Counted from the stretch's first letter, positions 24,244-34,599 are shown. The stretch is 64,000 nucleotides of DNA from JBHHUI01 sp965248775 (GCA_965248775.1 OZ252150.1:930001-994000); one strand, 5' to 3'. Program-made: numbers and translations. Notes: a model not told the origin generated them from the letters alone.

Positions 24244-24959
24244 CGTACTGGATGGCACTGGACTGACCAAAGCTCCCATCACTTTTCACCAGGCGCGGCG
24301 TGGCGCGCCCCGAATAATAGGAGACATTGGATGATAGGTGGAACTTACGGAAAAATTCTGCACGTTGATCTGACAACCGGCGATACACATGTTGAAGAGC
24401 CGCCCGATGATTTCTACCGCCTGCTGGTCGGTGGGCGCGCTGTTATCGCATATCTGCTACTGCGCGATTTGCCCGCCGGCACAGACCCACTCAGCCCGGA
24501 CAACCTGCTCATCTTTGCACCCGGCATCTTGCAGGGCAGCAACTTGCCGGGTGCAGGTCGTCACGCGGTCGGCGGCAAATCGCCTCTCACGGGGGCGATC
24601 GCCAGTTCCGAAGCCGGCGGCTGGTGGGGGCACGAATTCAAACGTACAGGTTACGACGCCCTAATCTTTCGGGGCAAGGCTAAATCACCCGTCTATTTGT
24701 GGATTAAAAATGACGCGGTTGAGATACGCTCTGCCGGCCACCTTTGGGGCATGCAGACGTTGCCCGTGGAACGCGCGTTGCGCGAAGAGTTGGAAGACAA
24801 ACGCGTACGTGTCGCGCAGATCGGCCCAGCCGGCGAAAACAATGTTCTGTTTGCCGCAGTAATGCATGATGTGAACCGGGCGGCCGGCCGCAATGGGATG
24901 GGTGCGCTAATGGGCTCCAAGAATTTGAAGGCAGTCGCAGTGCGGGGCACACCTAAACC

Positions 24960-26431
24960 CAATACCTTTCAAATAAGGGCCAAAGCTTGCCGGAAAGGTT
25001 GTCGGGGTTGGGGCCAGTGATAATGCTCCGGCCGTTTCAGGCGGAACTTTGACATCTTGCGTTTGACTACACGCGGGTTTGAACGGGCACGGCGGAGAGG
25101 CAGACGAACGTCAGCGATGTCATGCAACAAGCGGTCATAGAGTTGGCCGAGTTGGTCAACGGCCGTCTTTTGAAACTCGGCGAGCGTGTCGCGCACGAGT
25201 TCGAGTGCATGCACAAAGCTGAGTTGGTCGGGATCGAGACCGGTGCGTTGGGCAGCCGCATGCATCAGGAAGCGGATGATGAAGTGTGCGATGAGCAGGC
25301 CATACAGTTCCTGAATGACCCCGACCGGCTTGAGACTGCGCAGCGGGCGTCCGGCCAGACGTTGATGGGTGTCGACTTCATCGATGACCAATTCGATTTC
25401 CCAGCGTTCGTGATAAGCTCGCGCGAGTTCCAGGGCTGGGAAGGCTTCGGGGTTCAGCAAGGTGGTAACCAAGCGGTGCACTTCACCGTAACCGGGGAGT
25501 GCCGGGTCACTTATGGTGTATTCGACGATGCGCACCAGGAGGCGCTCGCCCCGCTTGCGGCGCTGGTAGTCGGAGGGGGTCAGGTAGGCGGTGTAGGAGC
25601 CATCTGGCAATGGACAGCGGGACATGGGCTGGAAATCGGCTCAAAATGTGTCCCCCGCGCTCCAAAACCATGCGCAGCATGTCATAATCATGAAACCCAC
25701 GGTCCCACATCACCAACATGCCCATCTCGACCGAGCGCAACAGGCGAAAACCACCCATGCGCTCGCTGGTGTGGCAAGGCCAGAAGCCCGCATCGACAAT
25801 CGTATGCGTGCCGCACTCGACCAGATACACCCCTTGCACCTGCGGAAAAGCGCTCTGGCCGCGCGGGCTGTGGTGCCGTCCAAAAGCCGCCGCATTCTCC
25901 GGCGTGTCAGCCACATCTTCAACCGTGCCATCGATGGCCATCAGGCGCAATCCAAAGAGGAACGCGCCGGCTGTCTCCGTCGTAGCTATCGGTCGACATA
26001 CATGCCGAAACAAACGCACGACCGGTCGAGCACCCAGTTGATAGCGCCGATAGGTAATCGCACTGTCTTTCGGTACCGCGTATTCCGGATTGTTCCAGAT
26101 GTACCGCAACCCCTGGGCGATCTTACGCATTACCCGCCCCAGAGAAGATTGCGTGTAGATGTTCATTGTGATGATTAAAAACACTGTCACGACCAGATTC
26201 AATTTGCGCTCGCGTTGCGTTTTCAAGCCTTCTGCCTCCAACGCTGCTTCGACCACATCTGGCGGAATAACCCGGCTCAGGCTTGTAAATGTCAGTTCCC
26301 GGCAAAACTTGCTCTCGATGTCAACCTCGCGTAATCTGTATCCCATCAGGTGGCCCCCTGGCATCTTGCGAATTTGTATATCTCACAAGTATGCCTCGGG
26401 TGCCACCTGTTTGCTTATTTGAAAGGTATTG
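24960..26431 (-). mobile_element. IS4-family insertion sequence, copy 1 (in AOR gene)
   Basis: The 18-base inverted ends begin CAATACCTTTCAAATAAG at 24960 and end with the complement at 26431. The 10-base target duplication is CACCTAAACC (24950-24959 and 26432-26441). It is 1472 bases long, 10 shorter than copy 2 at 36915-38396, because of an 11-base deletion in the transposase here and a one-base deletion in copy 2. Otherwise the copies are nearly identical, which indicates recent movement. Confidence 0.95.
24969..26364 (-). pseudogene. IS4-family transposase, 11-base deletion
   Basis: The N-terminal half (from ATG at 26364, MGYRLREVDIESKFCREL, with IS4 N-terminal domain and the first DDE acid in LMAIDGTVEDVADT) is followed by a frame break near 25620. 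There the coding strand lacks 11 bases present in copy 2 between FPAHV and RCPLPDG. The remaining C-terminal half has the conserved third-acid region AYHERWEIELVIDEV. It is not functional as it stands. Confidence 0.9.
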
Positions 26432-27758
26432 CACCTAAACCGCCTGTGGCAGAACGACCGCGAGTCATCCAGGTTTCGAAATGGCTTGGAAAAAATTACA
26501 AAGAGCTTGCAGCATGGGCCACAGTCGGTATCGGTCGCGGTACACAGGACTCGCTCATGAATTGGGGCTACCTCGGTGCTCTGCCGACAAAAGGTTTTGG
26601 TCAGGCCGTTTTCGAAGAGCGCGAATTGCTCAGTGGAGAGCGTAACTACGATATGTTCCTCAAGGAACGCGATACCTGCCAGGCCTGCCCGATCACCTGC
26701 AAGCAGGTTTTCGAACACGACGATGAAATCCCATATCGCAAACTCAATCCCGAATACGGCGGACCGGAATATGAGGCCATGGCCGCACTTGGGCCAAACT
26801 GCCTCGTCAGCGACAACCTGGCCGTATCGAAGGCAAACGAGATTTGCAATGCGAATGGCATGGATGCGATCTCGACCGGCGCGTCGATAGCATTTGTAAT
26901 GGAGGCCTTTGAGAAAGGCATCATCACGACAGCGGATACAGGTGGCATCGAATTCAACTTTGGCGACGCCGAGCTACTCCTTCGTGCCGTCGAAATGATC
27001 GCCGCCCGTGAAGGCTTCGGCGACGTGATGGCGGAGGGCGTCGCCCGTATGGCAGAACGATTCGGCCCCGAGACCGAGGAGTTCAACCTCACGGTCAAGA
27101 AGCAAGAGTTGCCCATGCACGAGCCACGCCTGAAGCACGCCATGGGTGTGGGCTACGCGGTCGCCCCCGTCGGCGCAGATCACATGATGAACATGCACGA
27201 TACCGCCTTCACCTCCGAGAGCGAAAGCCTGAAGCGCGTTAACACTGCGCTCGACGAACCAGTCGGCCCGCTCGCTACCAACGACCTCGGCGAAGACAAG
27301 ATGCGTGTCTTCTTCAATGAATTGAACTGGATGCATTTTCAGGATTGCGCAATCAACTGTCACTTTTACCCTTATAGCTACGAGCATCTAGCGGAAGCGC
27401 TTTCCGGTGTCAGTGGACTGGAATACGGCATTCAAGACGTTCTGCGCGTCGGGCAACGCGCGCAGACGCTGGCGCGGCTATTCAATCTGCGCGAAGGCTT
27501 CACTGCCGACGACGACAAGCTGCCGAAACGTGTCATGAAGGCGTTCAAGAATGGCCCGCTCCAAGACGTCGAGATCACACAAGACTCGTTTGACTCGGCT
27601 AAGCGGCGCTATTACGAGATGATGGGCTGGGACGCAGAGACGGCGGCCCCGAGTGCAGAATGTCTGCGCGAACTTGAAATCGACATACTGCTAGCAGCCG
27701 TGTCGAAACCGGTAGCATGACACCCGGCACTCGTTGGCCTCTGTGGGATAGCACAATA

Positions 27759-28796
27759 TTAGAGATTCTCGATAGAACGAAGTTGCATCCCGGTTATCTC
27801 GCGGAGTCTTTCGTAGACGTTTAGAACGTGAACCTTATACTCCTCCCGAATGGCCTGTCGGGTTATCTTCATCACAGGAATCTCCACAGCGCCGTCGAGC
27901 CAAGTGACTATTGTCAACATCCTGGCTGTAAATTTGAGCGCCTCGAAGTATTCCAAGTGTTCCAGAACCGTCCCGGCCATTTCCTCGTAAGCCTGTAACA
28001 TCGTGTCCCGGTAGTGAGGTCCTAGGGTCACACTCAACTGCAAGGCTAACCAAGCGAGATCGAGGCGATAGTCACCCACATCAGCGAACGACCAGTCTAT
28101 GATGACCAATTCGCCGCTACCTTCACGCGTCAGGATATTGCCAGGGTGATAGTCATTGTGAAGAACAGATAACCGAGCGCTGGCCCCCAATTCCAGTCGA
28201 TCCTCTAGCCACAGCACGAACAGTTCAAACTCGTACAGTTCGTATCTATCCATCAAGTGTTTCATTTTGGCGAGCATCGATTTGACAGAACCGAGCCCTC
28301 TGCCGTCGGCCGACTGGTCGTGATTACCGTTGTCAACCACTGCACGCCAGGGGATTTGATGAAGCCTGACAAAGGGCGCCACCATTAAGCGCACTAATCG
28401 TTCTTTTTCCCGTAGTGAGGCCTTCTCAAGGAGACTCGTCAGCGTGCTCCCACGAATCTTTTCCATTGCCACGAATGCATTCTCAGATCCAGGTTCAGGG
28501 GTAACAAGAAGCTCTATACTGGGGACGGGTATTCCGAAACGAGCAACACGCCTCATGACATCAGATTCCTTCTCAGCTTGCATCCCGCTTGAAGGTCCCT
28601 GAAATAGGCGAAGAATCAAGTCGTCACGAGCTATGTCGTTTTCCAGTTCATACATGACTGCTACAGAGAATATCCTCGTCTCCCACCCGCCTATGATCTC
28701 TTCAACAGAGCCGATGCTTATATTCTTCCGATTCGGATATTTACGGACGAGTGCCCTGATGAGATTGTCGACGGTGTGTTCAGGAAGCTCCATCAT
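27759..28796 (-). CDS. APH/choline-kinase-type phosphotransferase
   Basis: This 345-aa aminoglycoside-phosphotransferase-fold kinase has the catalytic Brenner motif LHNDYHPGNIL and the metal-binding aspartate in VIIDWSFADV. The family phosphorylates small hydroxyl compounds (aminoglycosides, choline, homoserine, sugars); the substrate here is unknown. It is third in a minus-strand trio with the tandem methyltransferase and the 2OG oxygenase and starts 134 bases after the methyltransferase stop. The AOR cluster converges on it from the other side. It is intact. Confidence 0.82.
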   Translation of the reverse strand: MMELPEHTVDNLIRALVRKYPNRKNISIGSVEEIIGGWETRIFSVAVMYELENDIARDDLILRLFQGPSSGMQAEKESDVMRRVARFGIPVPSIELLVTPEPGSENAFVAMEKIRGSTLTSLLEKASLREKERLVRLMVAPFVRLHQIPWRAVVDNGNHDQSADGRGLGSVKSMLAKMKHLMDRYELYEFELFVLWLEDRLELGASARLSVLHNDYHPGNILTREGSGELVIIDWSFADVGDYRLDLAWLALQLSVTLGPHYRDTMLQAYEEMAGTVLEHLEYFEALKFTARMLTIVTWLDGAVEIPVMKITRQAIREEYKVHVLNVYERLREITGMQLRSIENL

Positions 28797-28930
28797 CTGC
28801 GTTTGAACTGGGGTGATCGTAACCGGGTGTTTTTAGGATCGGAGAAGCTCGATTGTTTCACTGACCGCAACGACACTATTTTGGATAGCGCAGTCTCTGC
28901 GATGATCGATCGTTCGGGGCACAGTGGATG

Positions 28931-30613
28931 CTACAAGATGAATAAGGTGGCAGGATGCGCGATGGTGGTCGTACCCTCAGCTCTCAGCGATTCGTAGTAG
29001 TCGATAAAATTGTTTTTTCTCTCGTCCGAGAGAGCTCTGCTGTCAATTTGAGTCAAGAAACTCAGTAACCTGTCCCGGTCCGGCTGATCTTTTGACTCCA
29101 TCAGCAACGTGATGTCGCATTTGCCGTCGATGGGCTGGGCAGAATACTTTATCGAGTGTCGTCTCAACATGTGCGCGATGTCGTCCGAAAAGAACGGTTC
29201 GAAGCCGTTTAGCTCCTGCATGTGACGAGCGTAGAACTTGTTTAATCCGCCACGGTGGGGACTGAAAATAAGAATGTTGCCACGCTCTGACAATAGATTC
29301 AGCGACTTGCGAATCCATTGCACGTGCCGATCTTCTAGATATTCGAATACATGGTTGAATATGACTACGTCGAAACGTGCCTCCGTTGTGAAATCCTGGA
29401 ACGGTTGCTGGAGCACTTCAAACGCGAGCTGCCCTCCGAATTCCTCGGACAACCTGGGGCGAAGCGTCGCACAAGAATGCTGGTCAATGTCTATGCCGAC
29501 GAAGTCGTCTACGTGAATTCCTGCGGTCGCAAGAGACTCCAACATGGGAATCTCGAACAAACCCACGCCTGACCCCACACTCAGAATGCGCAAGTTTTCT
29601 TTGCCACGACAATAACGCTCTGCTTCGCGCAACATGAGATTGCTTTGGTTTGTTGCACGCCGGAAGATCACGTGGCAATCAGAATAATATTCGCCGGTTA
29701 ATATTGTCAGCGACTCCAACTCTTGGCTTGAAGTCGACCCCCGCCGAGGGGCAGAGATATGCGTGGCGCGAATTTGGGCGTCTGTATTGCTTTGCTTGCG
29801 AAGCACAACAAAATTAACGTGTTGGGGGATTCTGTAACTCTTAGTCGCTTCGTCGCGGAAATGCTCCAGGATAGGGTTAAAGAATTGCAGAACGTCAACT
29901 GAGGAGTCCAATATACATTTTTGTAAGTATCTCTCAAGCAAGTCGGGTCTGCTGAACTCGATTACATGCTCAAAGGCTAGCTCATGGACATCGTATTTGA
30001 AACCCCTAGCGTCCAAAATGCGCGTGGTGTCCTCGTATTCCATGAACGAATTGCGCCTCTTCCCATTTTCATGGTAGGCCAGATAGAAGCTATGAAATTT
30101 CTGATAGGAGGAAGCGGCCGTCAGTTGATAGACGTATAAGTAGCCACCTGGAGCCAGCATGTCCGAAAGGTGCGCGAAGACCTTCGCCATGCTTTGAATA
30201 TCAACCGTCGTGAAGGAGTGGATCGCCCAAATCACGTCATAATGGTGCTCGTGATTCTTCAAGGCGGTGGGGATATCTTCTATGCGCGTTTCATACGTCC
30301 GGTTCACCTCGAAGTGATCTAACCCGCTGAGTACGCGCGTCGCCTGTTGCAAACTCGGCTGTGAGACATCTAGCAGGTCACACACGAAGCGGATATTGTG
30401 TGGCAGGGCTTCGTCTAGATAGGAGGGGAAAATAGCCGTCCCACATCCTACGTCTAGCAGTTTGAATGGTTTGTTTTCCTTCTGGGGTGCTAGATCGGCG
30501 TTGAATGGAAATGTTTCAACGAGGGTCTCGTACTCAACCGCTATAACGTCGATCCAAGAAGACACATCCCAAGAGTCATTAGTGTAGTAGGAGTCAGCCG
30601 CATTCAACATCAC
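28931..30613 (-). CDS. tandem SAM-dependent methyltransferase (two class I domains)
   Basis: This 560-aa protein has two Rossmann methyltransferase domains, one with motif I LLDVGCGTAIFPSYL near residue 55 and a second with LRILSVGSGVGLFEIP near residue 340 followed by DFVGIDID and FDVVIFNHVFEYL. The first domain (IWAIHSFTTVD, APGGYLYVYQL) recalls small-molecule N-methyltransferases. A fused pair is unusual. The start is GTG at 30613 directly followed by ATG at 30610. It lies 42 bases after the 2OG-oxygenase stop, so the two are probably one transcript. The substrate is unknown. Confidence 0.8.
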   Translation of the reverse strand: MMLNAADSYYTNDSWDVSSWIDVIAVEYETLVETFPFNADLAPQKENKPFKLLDVGCGTAIFPSYLDEALPHNIRFVCDLLDVSQPSLQQATRVLSGLDHFEVNRTYETRIEDIPTALKNHEHHYDVIWAIHSFTTVDIQSMAKVFAHLSDMLAPGGYLYVYQLTAASSYQKFHSFYLAYHENGKRRNSFMEYEDTTRILDARGFKYDVHELAFEHVIEFSRPDLLERYLQKCILDSSVDVLQFFNPILEHFRDEATKSYRIPQHVNFVVLRKQSNTDAQIRATHISAPRRGSTSSQELESLTILTGEYYSDCHVIFRRATNQSNLMLREAERYCRGKENLRILSVGSGVGLFEIPMLESLATAGIHVDDFVGIDIDQHSCATLRPRLSEEFGGQLAFEVLQQPFQDFTTEARFDVVIFNHVFEYLEDRHVQWIRKSLNLLSERGNILIFSPHRGGLNKFYARHMQELNGFEPFFSDDIAHMLRRHSIKYSAQPIDGKCDITLLMESKDQPDRDRLLSFLTQIDSRALSDERKNNFIDYYESLRAEGTTTIAHPATLFIL

Positions 30614-30655
30614 AGATATGGACTCGTCCTGGAATTTGGCGATGCTCTCATGTGG

Positions 30656-31372
30656 CTAGCGGTAGTTCGGATCCACCGACTTTTGCTCCCCCCGCGTATA
30701 GAGATAATTATCAAGTCCGTCTTCCATGGGGAATTGTGCGTCCGGAACGTCGTAGGCAAAGATAATGTTGATGCGTTCGCGTTCCCCCGTTATGGCCCTG
30801 ACACTATGCCTGCAACGATTTGCGCGCATGATGACTAATCTGCCCGGACGTGGATGAATTACGATTTTGTCCCGCATCATGTTCCGTATTATTTTGGGTT
30901 GGAGCATCCTATCTAGAATTCGTTGCATACGCATGTGCCTTCCGTTTTTCAACAAAATTCTATAGTTGGGATATAGCTCCGTTTCTCCTCCTTCTACTTC
31001 GTTGAGGTATAAGATGGCAGTGACTTTGTTGCGATCATAGTGCCAACGGTACTCAGAGTGTCCGGGTGGCATGATGTTTACGTTTACGCCTACTCGAGCG
31101 TTGGCCAGGGGTACGTACTGGGTGCTGCTAAGCTGGTTCACCAATTCATTCGTTCGGCGTCGAAGCCCCCAGATCGTAGACAGGCTCGACCTGATCTGCT
31201 CGCCATCGATCACGAAATAACGTAAGGACCTATGTTTCGTAGGACGGTGAATCTCCTGCAAATCATGCCTATCCCTAAAACCGGCAATAAGTTCCAGTAG
31301 CTGCCCGCATTCTTCAATCGTCAGAAATCCATCGTTCACCGTATAGCCTGATGTCTCAAGCTGTGATCCCAT
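30656..31372 (-). CDS. 2-oxoglutarate/Fe(II)-dependent oxygenase, prolyl-4-hydroxylase type
   Basis: This 238-aa protein has the double-stranded beta-helix signature of the P4H group: the HxD iron site in YRWHYDRNKV, the LNEVEGGETELYP strand, the distal histidine in CRHSVRAITG and a following arginine for 2-oxoglutarate. It hydroxylates an unknown amino-acid or peptide substrate using O2. It is first gene of the trio with the methyltransferase and the kinase. The start ATG at 31372 has AGGAG 15 bases upstream. It is intact. Confidence 0.85.
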   Translation of the reverse strand: MGSQLETSGYTVNDGFLTIEECGQLLELIAGFRDRHDLQEIHRPTKHRSLRYFVIDGEQIRSSLSTIWGLRRRTNELVNQLSSTQYVPLANARVGVNVNIMPPGHSEYRWHYDRNKVTAILYLNEVEGGETELYPNYRILLKNGRHMRMQRILDRMLQPKIIRNMMRDKIVIHPRPGRLVIMRANRCRHSVRAITGERERINIIFAYDVPDAQFPMEDGLDNYLYTRGEQKSVDPNYR

Positions 31373-32548
31373 CGCCCTAAAATCTCCTGTCGTTTCCTGG
31401 TTTGGCCATCACACTTCGTTGGATGTCTAAGGATAATCCGTATCTAGCGCATTAATTATCAACCGAGACCTCGAAAGAGGCAAAACCAGAGTATTCCGGC
31501 ACCTCAATTTATCAGTCTTAAATCTCGATCTGTCAACCCAAAGATAAAATGTCCCCTTTTGGAGAGGAGGAGTGAGACAATCGTCAACGTAGTAGGGGTT
31601 GCCCAGCCGCGGCTGGGTAAGTGCGCCAGGGATGGTCGGCGGCCGGGCGCGTAGGTTTGCGGAGTTTGTTGTTGAGTGACTTGCTGGACACGACTTCGGC
31701 CTGGCGTTGTTGTCGCTTGAAGACCGTATGCTCGAGCAACCGACCCTTGTATCGGATGGCAATCTCGCCGTCGGGCTGCTCGTAGAGGGTGACGCGGGCG
31801 TTGCGCAGGGCATAACCAGGACGCGCGGTCTGGATCTGGTAGACGACCTTGTTGTACTGCAAGGCGAGGTTCTTGGAGAGTGTGCGTGTATCCTGGCGGG
31901 TGAAGATCACGTCCAGGCACTTGTCGCGTTGCACGCGACAGTATGCTACGCGATCGTCGGTGTGCCGCAGCGGGCGATGGGCGTCGCGCGGGTCGGCCGG
32001 GACGACAGCGAAGCGCCGGTTGAAATCATCCATGAACTGGATGACGAATTCGTTGCCAGCGGCCAAAGTGGAGATACCCTGTAGACGCATTTCCTTGACC
32101 AGGCGGTCCGGCAGGGTTTTGTTGGTGCGCTCGACACGTCCCTTGGCTTGGGGGGTGTTAGCGCAGACGCTCTGGATGTCCAACTCTTGGAGGGCACGGC
32201 CGAATTGGGTCAGACCTGTGCCGGAGACAGCGTTTTTCGCGTTGACACGAAAGATGCCATGCTTGTCGCTGTAGAAAGCCAGCGGTTTGCCAAGGCGAGC
32301 GAAATAGCGCCGCATAGCGGCAGAGTAGCTGAAGAAGCTCTCCTGGGGCGTGAAGTACAGTTCAAGCAAGCACCCAGTAGCGTCGTCGATGAAGACCAGT
32401 AGCGAGCAAGCCGGGGCGCGGCCTTCGAACCAGTCATACGGTGAGCCGTCAATTTGGACTAATTCGCCGAAACAGGCACGGCGGGTACGCATCTGGTGCA
32501 CACGCGCACGTTTAGCGCGGCGCGGTTTCCAGAGTTCGGCGACGATCA

Positions 32549-32574
32549 CACCTGCACTGCGTGCGGCGCAAGTG
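32549..32574. repeat. 26-base mini-element in ISNCY transposase
   Basis: The insertion lies between codons for RQL and the following hydrophobic residue. Pairing GCAC/GTGC and TGC/GCA is interleaved, with weak outer complementarity CAC/GTG. It is a divergent family member and shifts the frame. Confidence 0.6.
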
Positions 32575-32860
32575 TTAGTTGGCGCACGCTCTCGACAGAC
32601 AACTTCAAGCCATGCACTTCCGTCAGTTTCTCATGCGCGAGCGTCGGCCCGAAATCGGCGTAGCGCTTGCGGAGCAGCCGCTCGGCCTGGTTCCGAACCT
32701 TGGCACTCAGCTGGTTGTTACTCGGCCGCCCGCGGCGCTTAGAGACCAGCCCCTCCGTGCCCGCCTGACGGTAGCGGCGCAAGAGCCGTTTCACATGCCG
32801 CACGCTGACTCCCAGTTGTTCCGCTGCTTCTCGTTGTTTCAGACGCTTTTCTTCCAGCCG

Positions 32861-32886
32861 CAAAGTGCAGTGCGCACTTCACTGTG
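32861..32886. repeat. 26-base mini-element in ISNCY transposase
   Basis: On the transposase sense strand it shows S1 CAGTG/CACTG and S2 AAGTG/CACTT, abutting and interleaved with a 2-base centre. It shifts the frame after EVMQ. Its sense strand starts CACAGT, like the inner units at 20343 and 20073. Confidence 0.72.
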
Positions 32887-33168
32887 TTGCATGACTTCCA
32901 GTCGGGTGAGTTCTTTCTTGCTCATCGTGAGTAGTTCGTCCACCTTCTGTCCTCCTCCCGGGCACGCCGTATCGCGTGATCGTAAAAGGGGACATTACTA
33001 CTTTGGGCTAACAGTCTTAAATCTCGATCTTGACAGCAATCATACTATCGGTTACTGTATTGCCCATATTATTAAGGTTAGTTCAGCAGTTGCTGCCTCT
33101 GTCATCCGTTTGAGCCCCGCTCGATCCTTCTGACATCTCGCCGGACTTCTGAAAAAAAAGGAAAATAC

Positions 33169-34431
33169 GTGAACTTTACTCAGTTCAATCTTGACGCACG
33201 TTTGCGCGCGGGGATTTCTCGCGCAGGCTATGCCGAACCTACACAAATCCAGCTCGCCGCCATCCCGCCGGCACTGGAAGGGCGCGACCTAATCGGTACC
33301 GCCCAAACCGGCACTGGCAAGACAGCCGCTTTCGTCTTGCCTATCTTGCACAAGTTGCTCAGCAACCCTCGCAAGGGAACCCGTGCCATCATTATCACTC
33401 CCACTCGGGAACTGGCCGCACAAATTCATGACGCCATCCGTATGCTTGGGACAGGTACAAAAATCCGCAGTGCCACTGTATACGGTGGTGTCGGGGCTGG
33501 GCCACAAATCAATGCGTTACGGAGCGGTGTGGATATTTTGGTCGCCTGCCCTGGACGGTTGCTCGATCTCCTGAACCAGGGACATGGGCGACTTGATAGC
33601 GTCGATACGCTGGTGCTCGACGAAGGGGATCGCATGCTCGATATGGGTTTTCTGCCCGACGTGCGGCGTATCGTCAAGTACCTGCCAGACCGGCGACAAA
33701 CGATGTTGTTTTCTGCGACATTTCCGCGGGAGATCGAGAAGCTGGCAAGGCAGACTCTGAACCGACCGCAGCGCGTCGCGGTTGGCCTCAGCCGGCCGGT
33801 CGAGACTGTCTCGCACTCGCTCTATCCCGTGAAGCACTACCTGAAGACACGGCTGCTGCTGGCACTGTTGAAGCAGACCCGCACAGAATCGGTACTTATC
33901 TTTGCCCGAACGAAGCATCGCGCCAAACGCTTGGCACGGCAAATCGAACAGGCTGGATATAAAGCGACCAGCCTGCACGGCAACCGCACGCAGGGTCAGC
34001 GCCAGGCTGCGCTGAAAGGATTCAAAACTGGCGTATATCAAATCATGGTCGCAACCGACATCGCGGCGCGTGGGCTGGATGTGGAAAGCATTACACATGT
34101 GATAAATTTTGATATGCCCGACACCGCCGATGCGTACATTCATCGAATCGGCCGTACGGGCCGCGCAGAACGTAGTGGAGATGCCCTTACTCTTATCACT
34201 CCAGACGACGCAGCTATGGTGCGTACACTGGAGCGGATTATGGGCGAACCGCTCTCCCGACTCTCGCTGGCCGGTTTTGATTATGACGCACCTGCACCAC
34301 CGAGGGTAAAGTCTACGAACGGCAATACCCAGCGCGGATCCAGGAAGCACAATGGGCTGCCCTCACGAAGTCCCCGGTCGCCTGAACGCGGTCGGCGGGC
34401 GCAGCGTCGCAGACGAACAGCGCCCGCTTAG
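33169..34431 (+). CDS. DEAD-box ATP-dependent RNA helicase, RhlE-like
   Basis: This 420-aa helicase has the Q motif (GYAEPTQIQ), Walker A AQTGTGKTAA, motif Ib TPTRELAAQ, motif III SATFP, and motifs V-VI ATDIAARGLD and HRIGRTGR, with a basic C-terminal tail (RRAQRRRRTA). Motif II reads DEGD instead of DEAD, an uncommon substitution. RhlE-type proteins unwind RNA in ribosome assembly and cold adaptation. The start codon is GTG with AAAAGGAAAA upstream. An RRM protein gene follows in the same direction, a common pairing. Confidence 0.93.
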   Translation: MNFTQFNLDARLRAGISRAGYAEPTQIQLAAIPPALEGRDLIGTAQTGTGKTAAFVLPILHKLLSNPRKGTRAIIITPTRELAAQIHDAIRMLGTGTKIRSATVYGGVGAGPQINALRSGVDILVACPGRLLDLLNQGHGRLDSVDTLVLDEGDRMLDMGFLPDVRRIVKYLPDRRQTMLFSATFPREIEKLARQTLNRPQRVAVGLSRPVETVSHSLYPVKHYLKTRLLLALLKQTRTESVLIFARTKHRAKRLARQIEQAGYKATSLHGNRTQGQRQAALKGFKTGVYQIMVATDIAARGLDVESITHVINFDMPDTADAYIHRIGRTGRAERSGDALTLITPDDAAMVRTLERIMGEPLSRLSLAGFDYDAPAPPRVKSTNGNTQRGSRKHNGLPSRSPRSPERGRRAQRRRRTAPA

Positions 34432-34599
34432 TGGGAGAGTTTTCGGATTGCGATCCGTTACAATGAGGGGGTGATCCGTGCAAATAGCTGCGGATCCCGT
34501 CAATTGGTTTATGCAAATCCAGCCGCTGACCTCATTGCCTGAGCGGACGGCTGTCTCAATCGCGGCAAATATGCTACTATTCCAAGGAGGAATATTGCA

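Larger units (their letters stand above)
24331..27720 (+). pseudogene. aldehyde:ferredoxin oxidoreductase (tungsten enzyme), interrupted by IS4 element
   Basis: Joining 24331-24959 with 26442-27720 gives a continuous 635-aa AOR-family protein. The N-terminal pterin-binding domain (LHVDLTTGDTHVEEP, PGAGRHAVGGKSPLTGAI), the [4Fe-4S] cysteines in CQACPITCKQ and the C-terminal cysteine in FQDCAINCHF are visible. AORs oxidise aldehydes to acids with ferredoxin at a tungstopterin site. The IS4 copy entered after GTPKP and duplicated CACCTAAACC; precise excision would restore the frame. It is last in the cluster, and its likely role would have been oxidation of an aldehyde made upstream. Confidence 0.92.
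31584..32925 (-). pseudogene. ISNCY-type transposase, broken by two 26-base insertions
   Basis: The start MSKKELTRLEVMQ at 32925 is followed by the helix-turn-helix LKQREAAEQLGVSVRHVKRL and the rve-type DDE domain (GELVQIDGSPYDWFEGR, FIDDATGCLLEL, NTPQAKGRVERTNKTL). The frame is broken after EVMQ by the insertion at 32861-32886 and after ESVRQL by the insertion at 32549-32574. Removing both restores one protein of about 425 aa. Confidence 0.85.
31531..33013 (-). mobile_element. ISNCY/IS1202-like insertion sequence
   Basis: The ends TGTCAACCCAAAG (31531) and CTTTGGGCTAACA (to 33013) are imperfect inverted repeats that also share ATGTCCCCTTTT further in. They are flanked by an exact 16-base direct repeat GTCTTAAATCTCGATC (31515-31530 and 33014-33029). 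Such a long duplication fits the group once called ISNCY. The transposase is frameshifted by two mini-element insertions. Confidence 0.88.

Noticed and set aside
27640..27680. CGAGTGCAG...CTGCGCG in the AOR 3' end resembling a mini-element
   Set aside because: The encoded residues (SAECLREL) fit the normal AOR C-terminus, and the two crossing helices are not formed.
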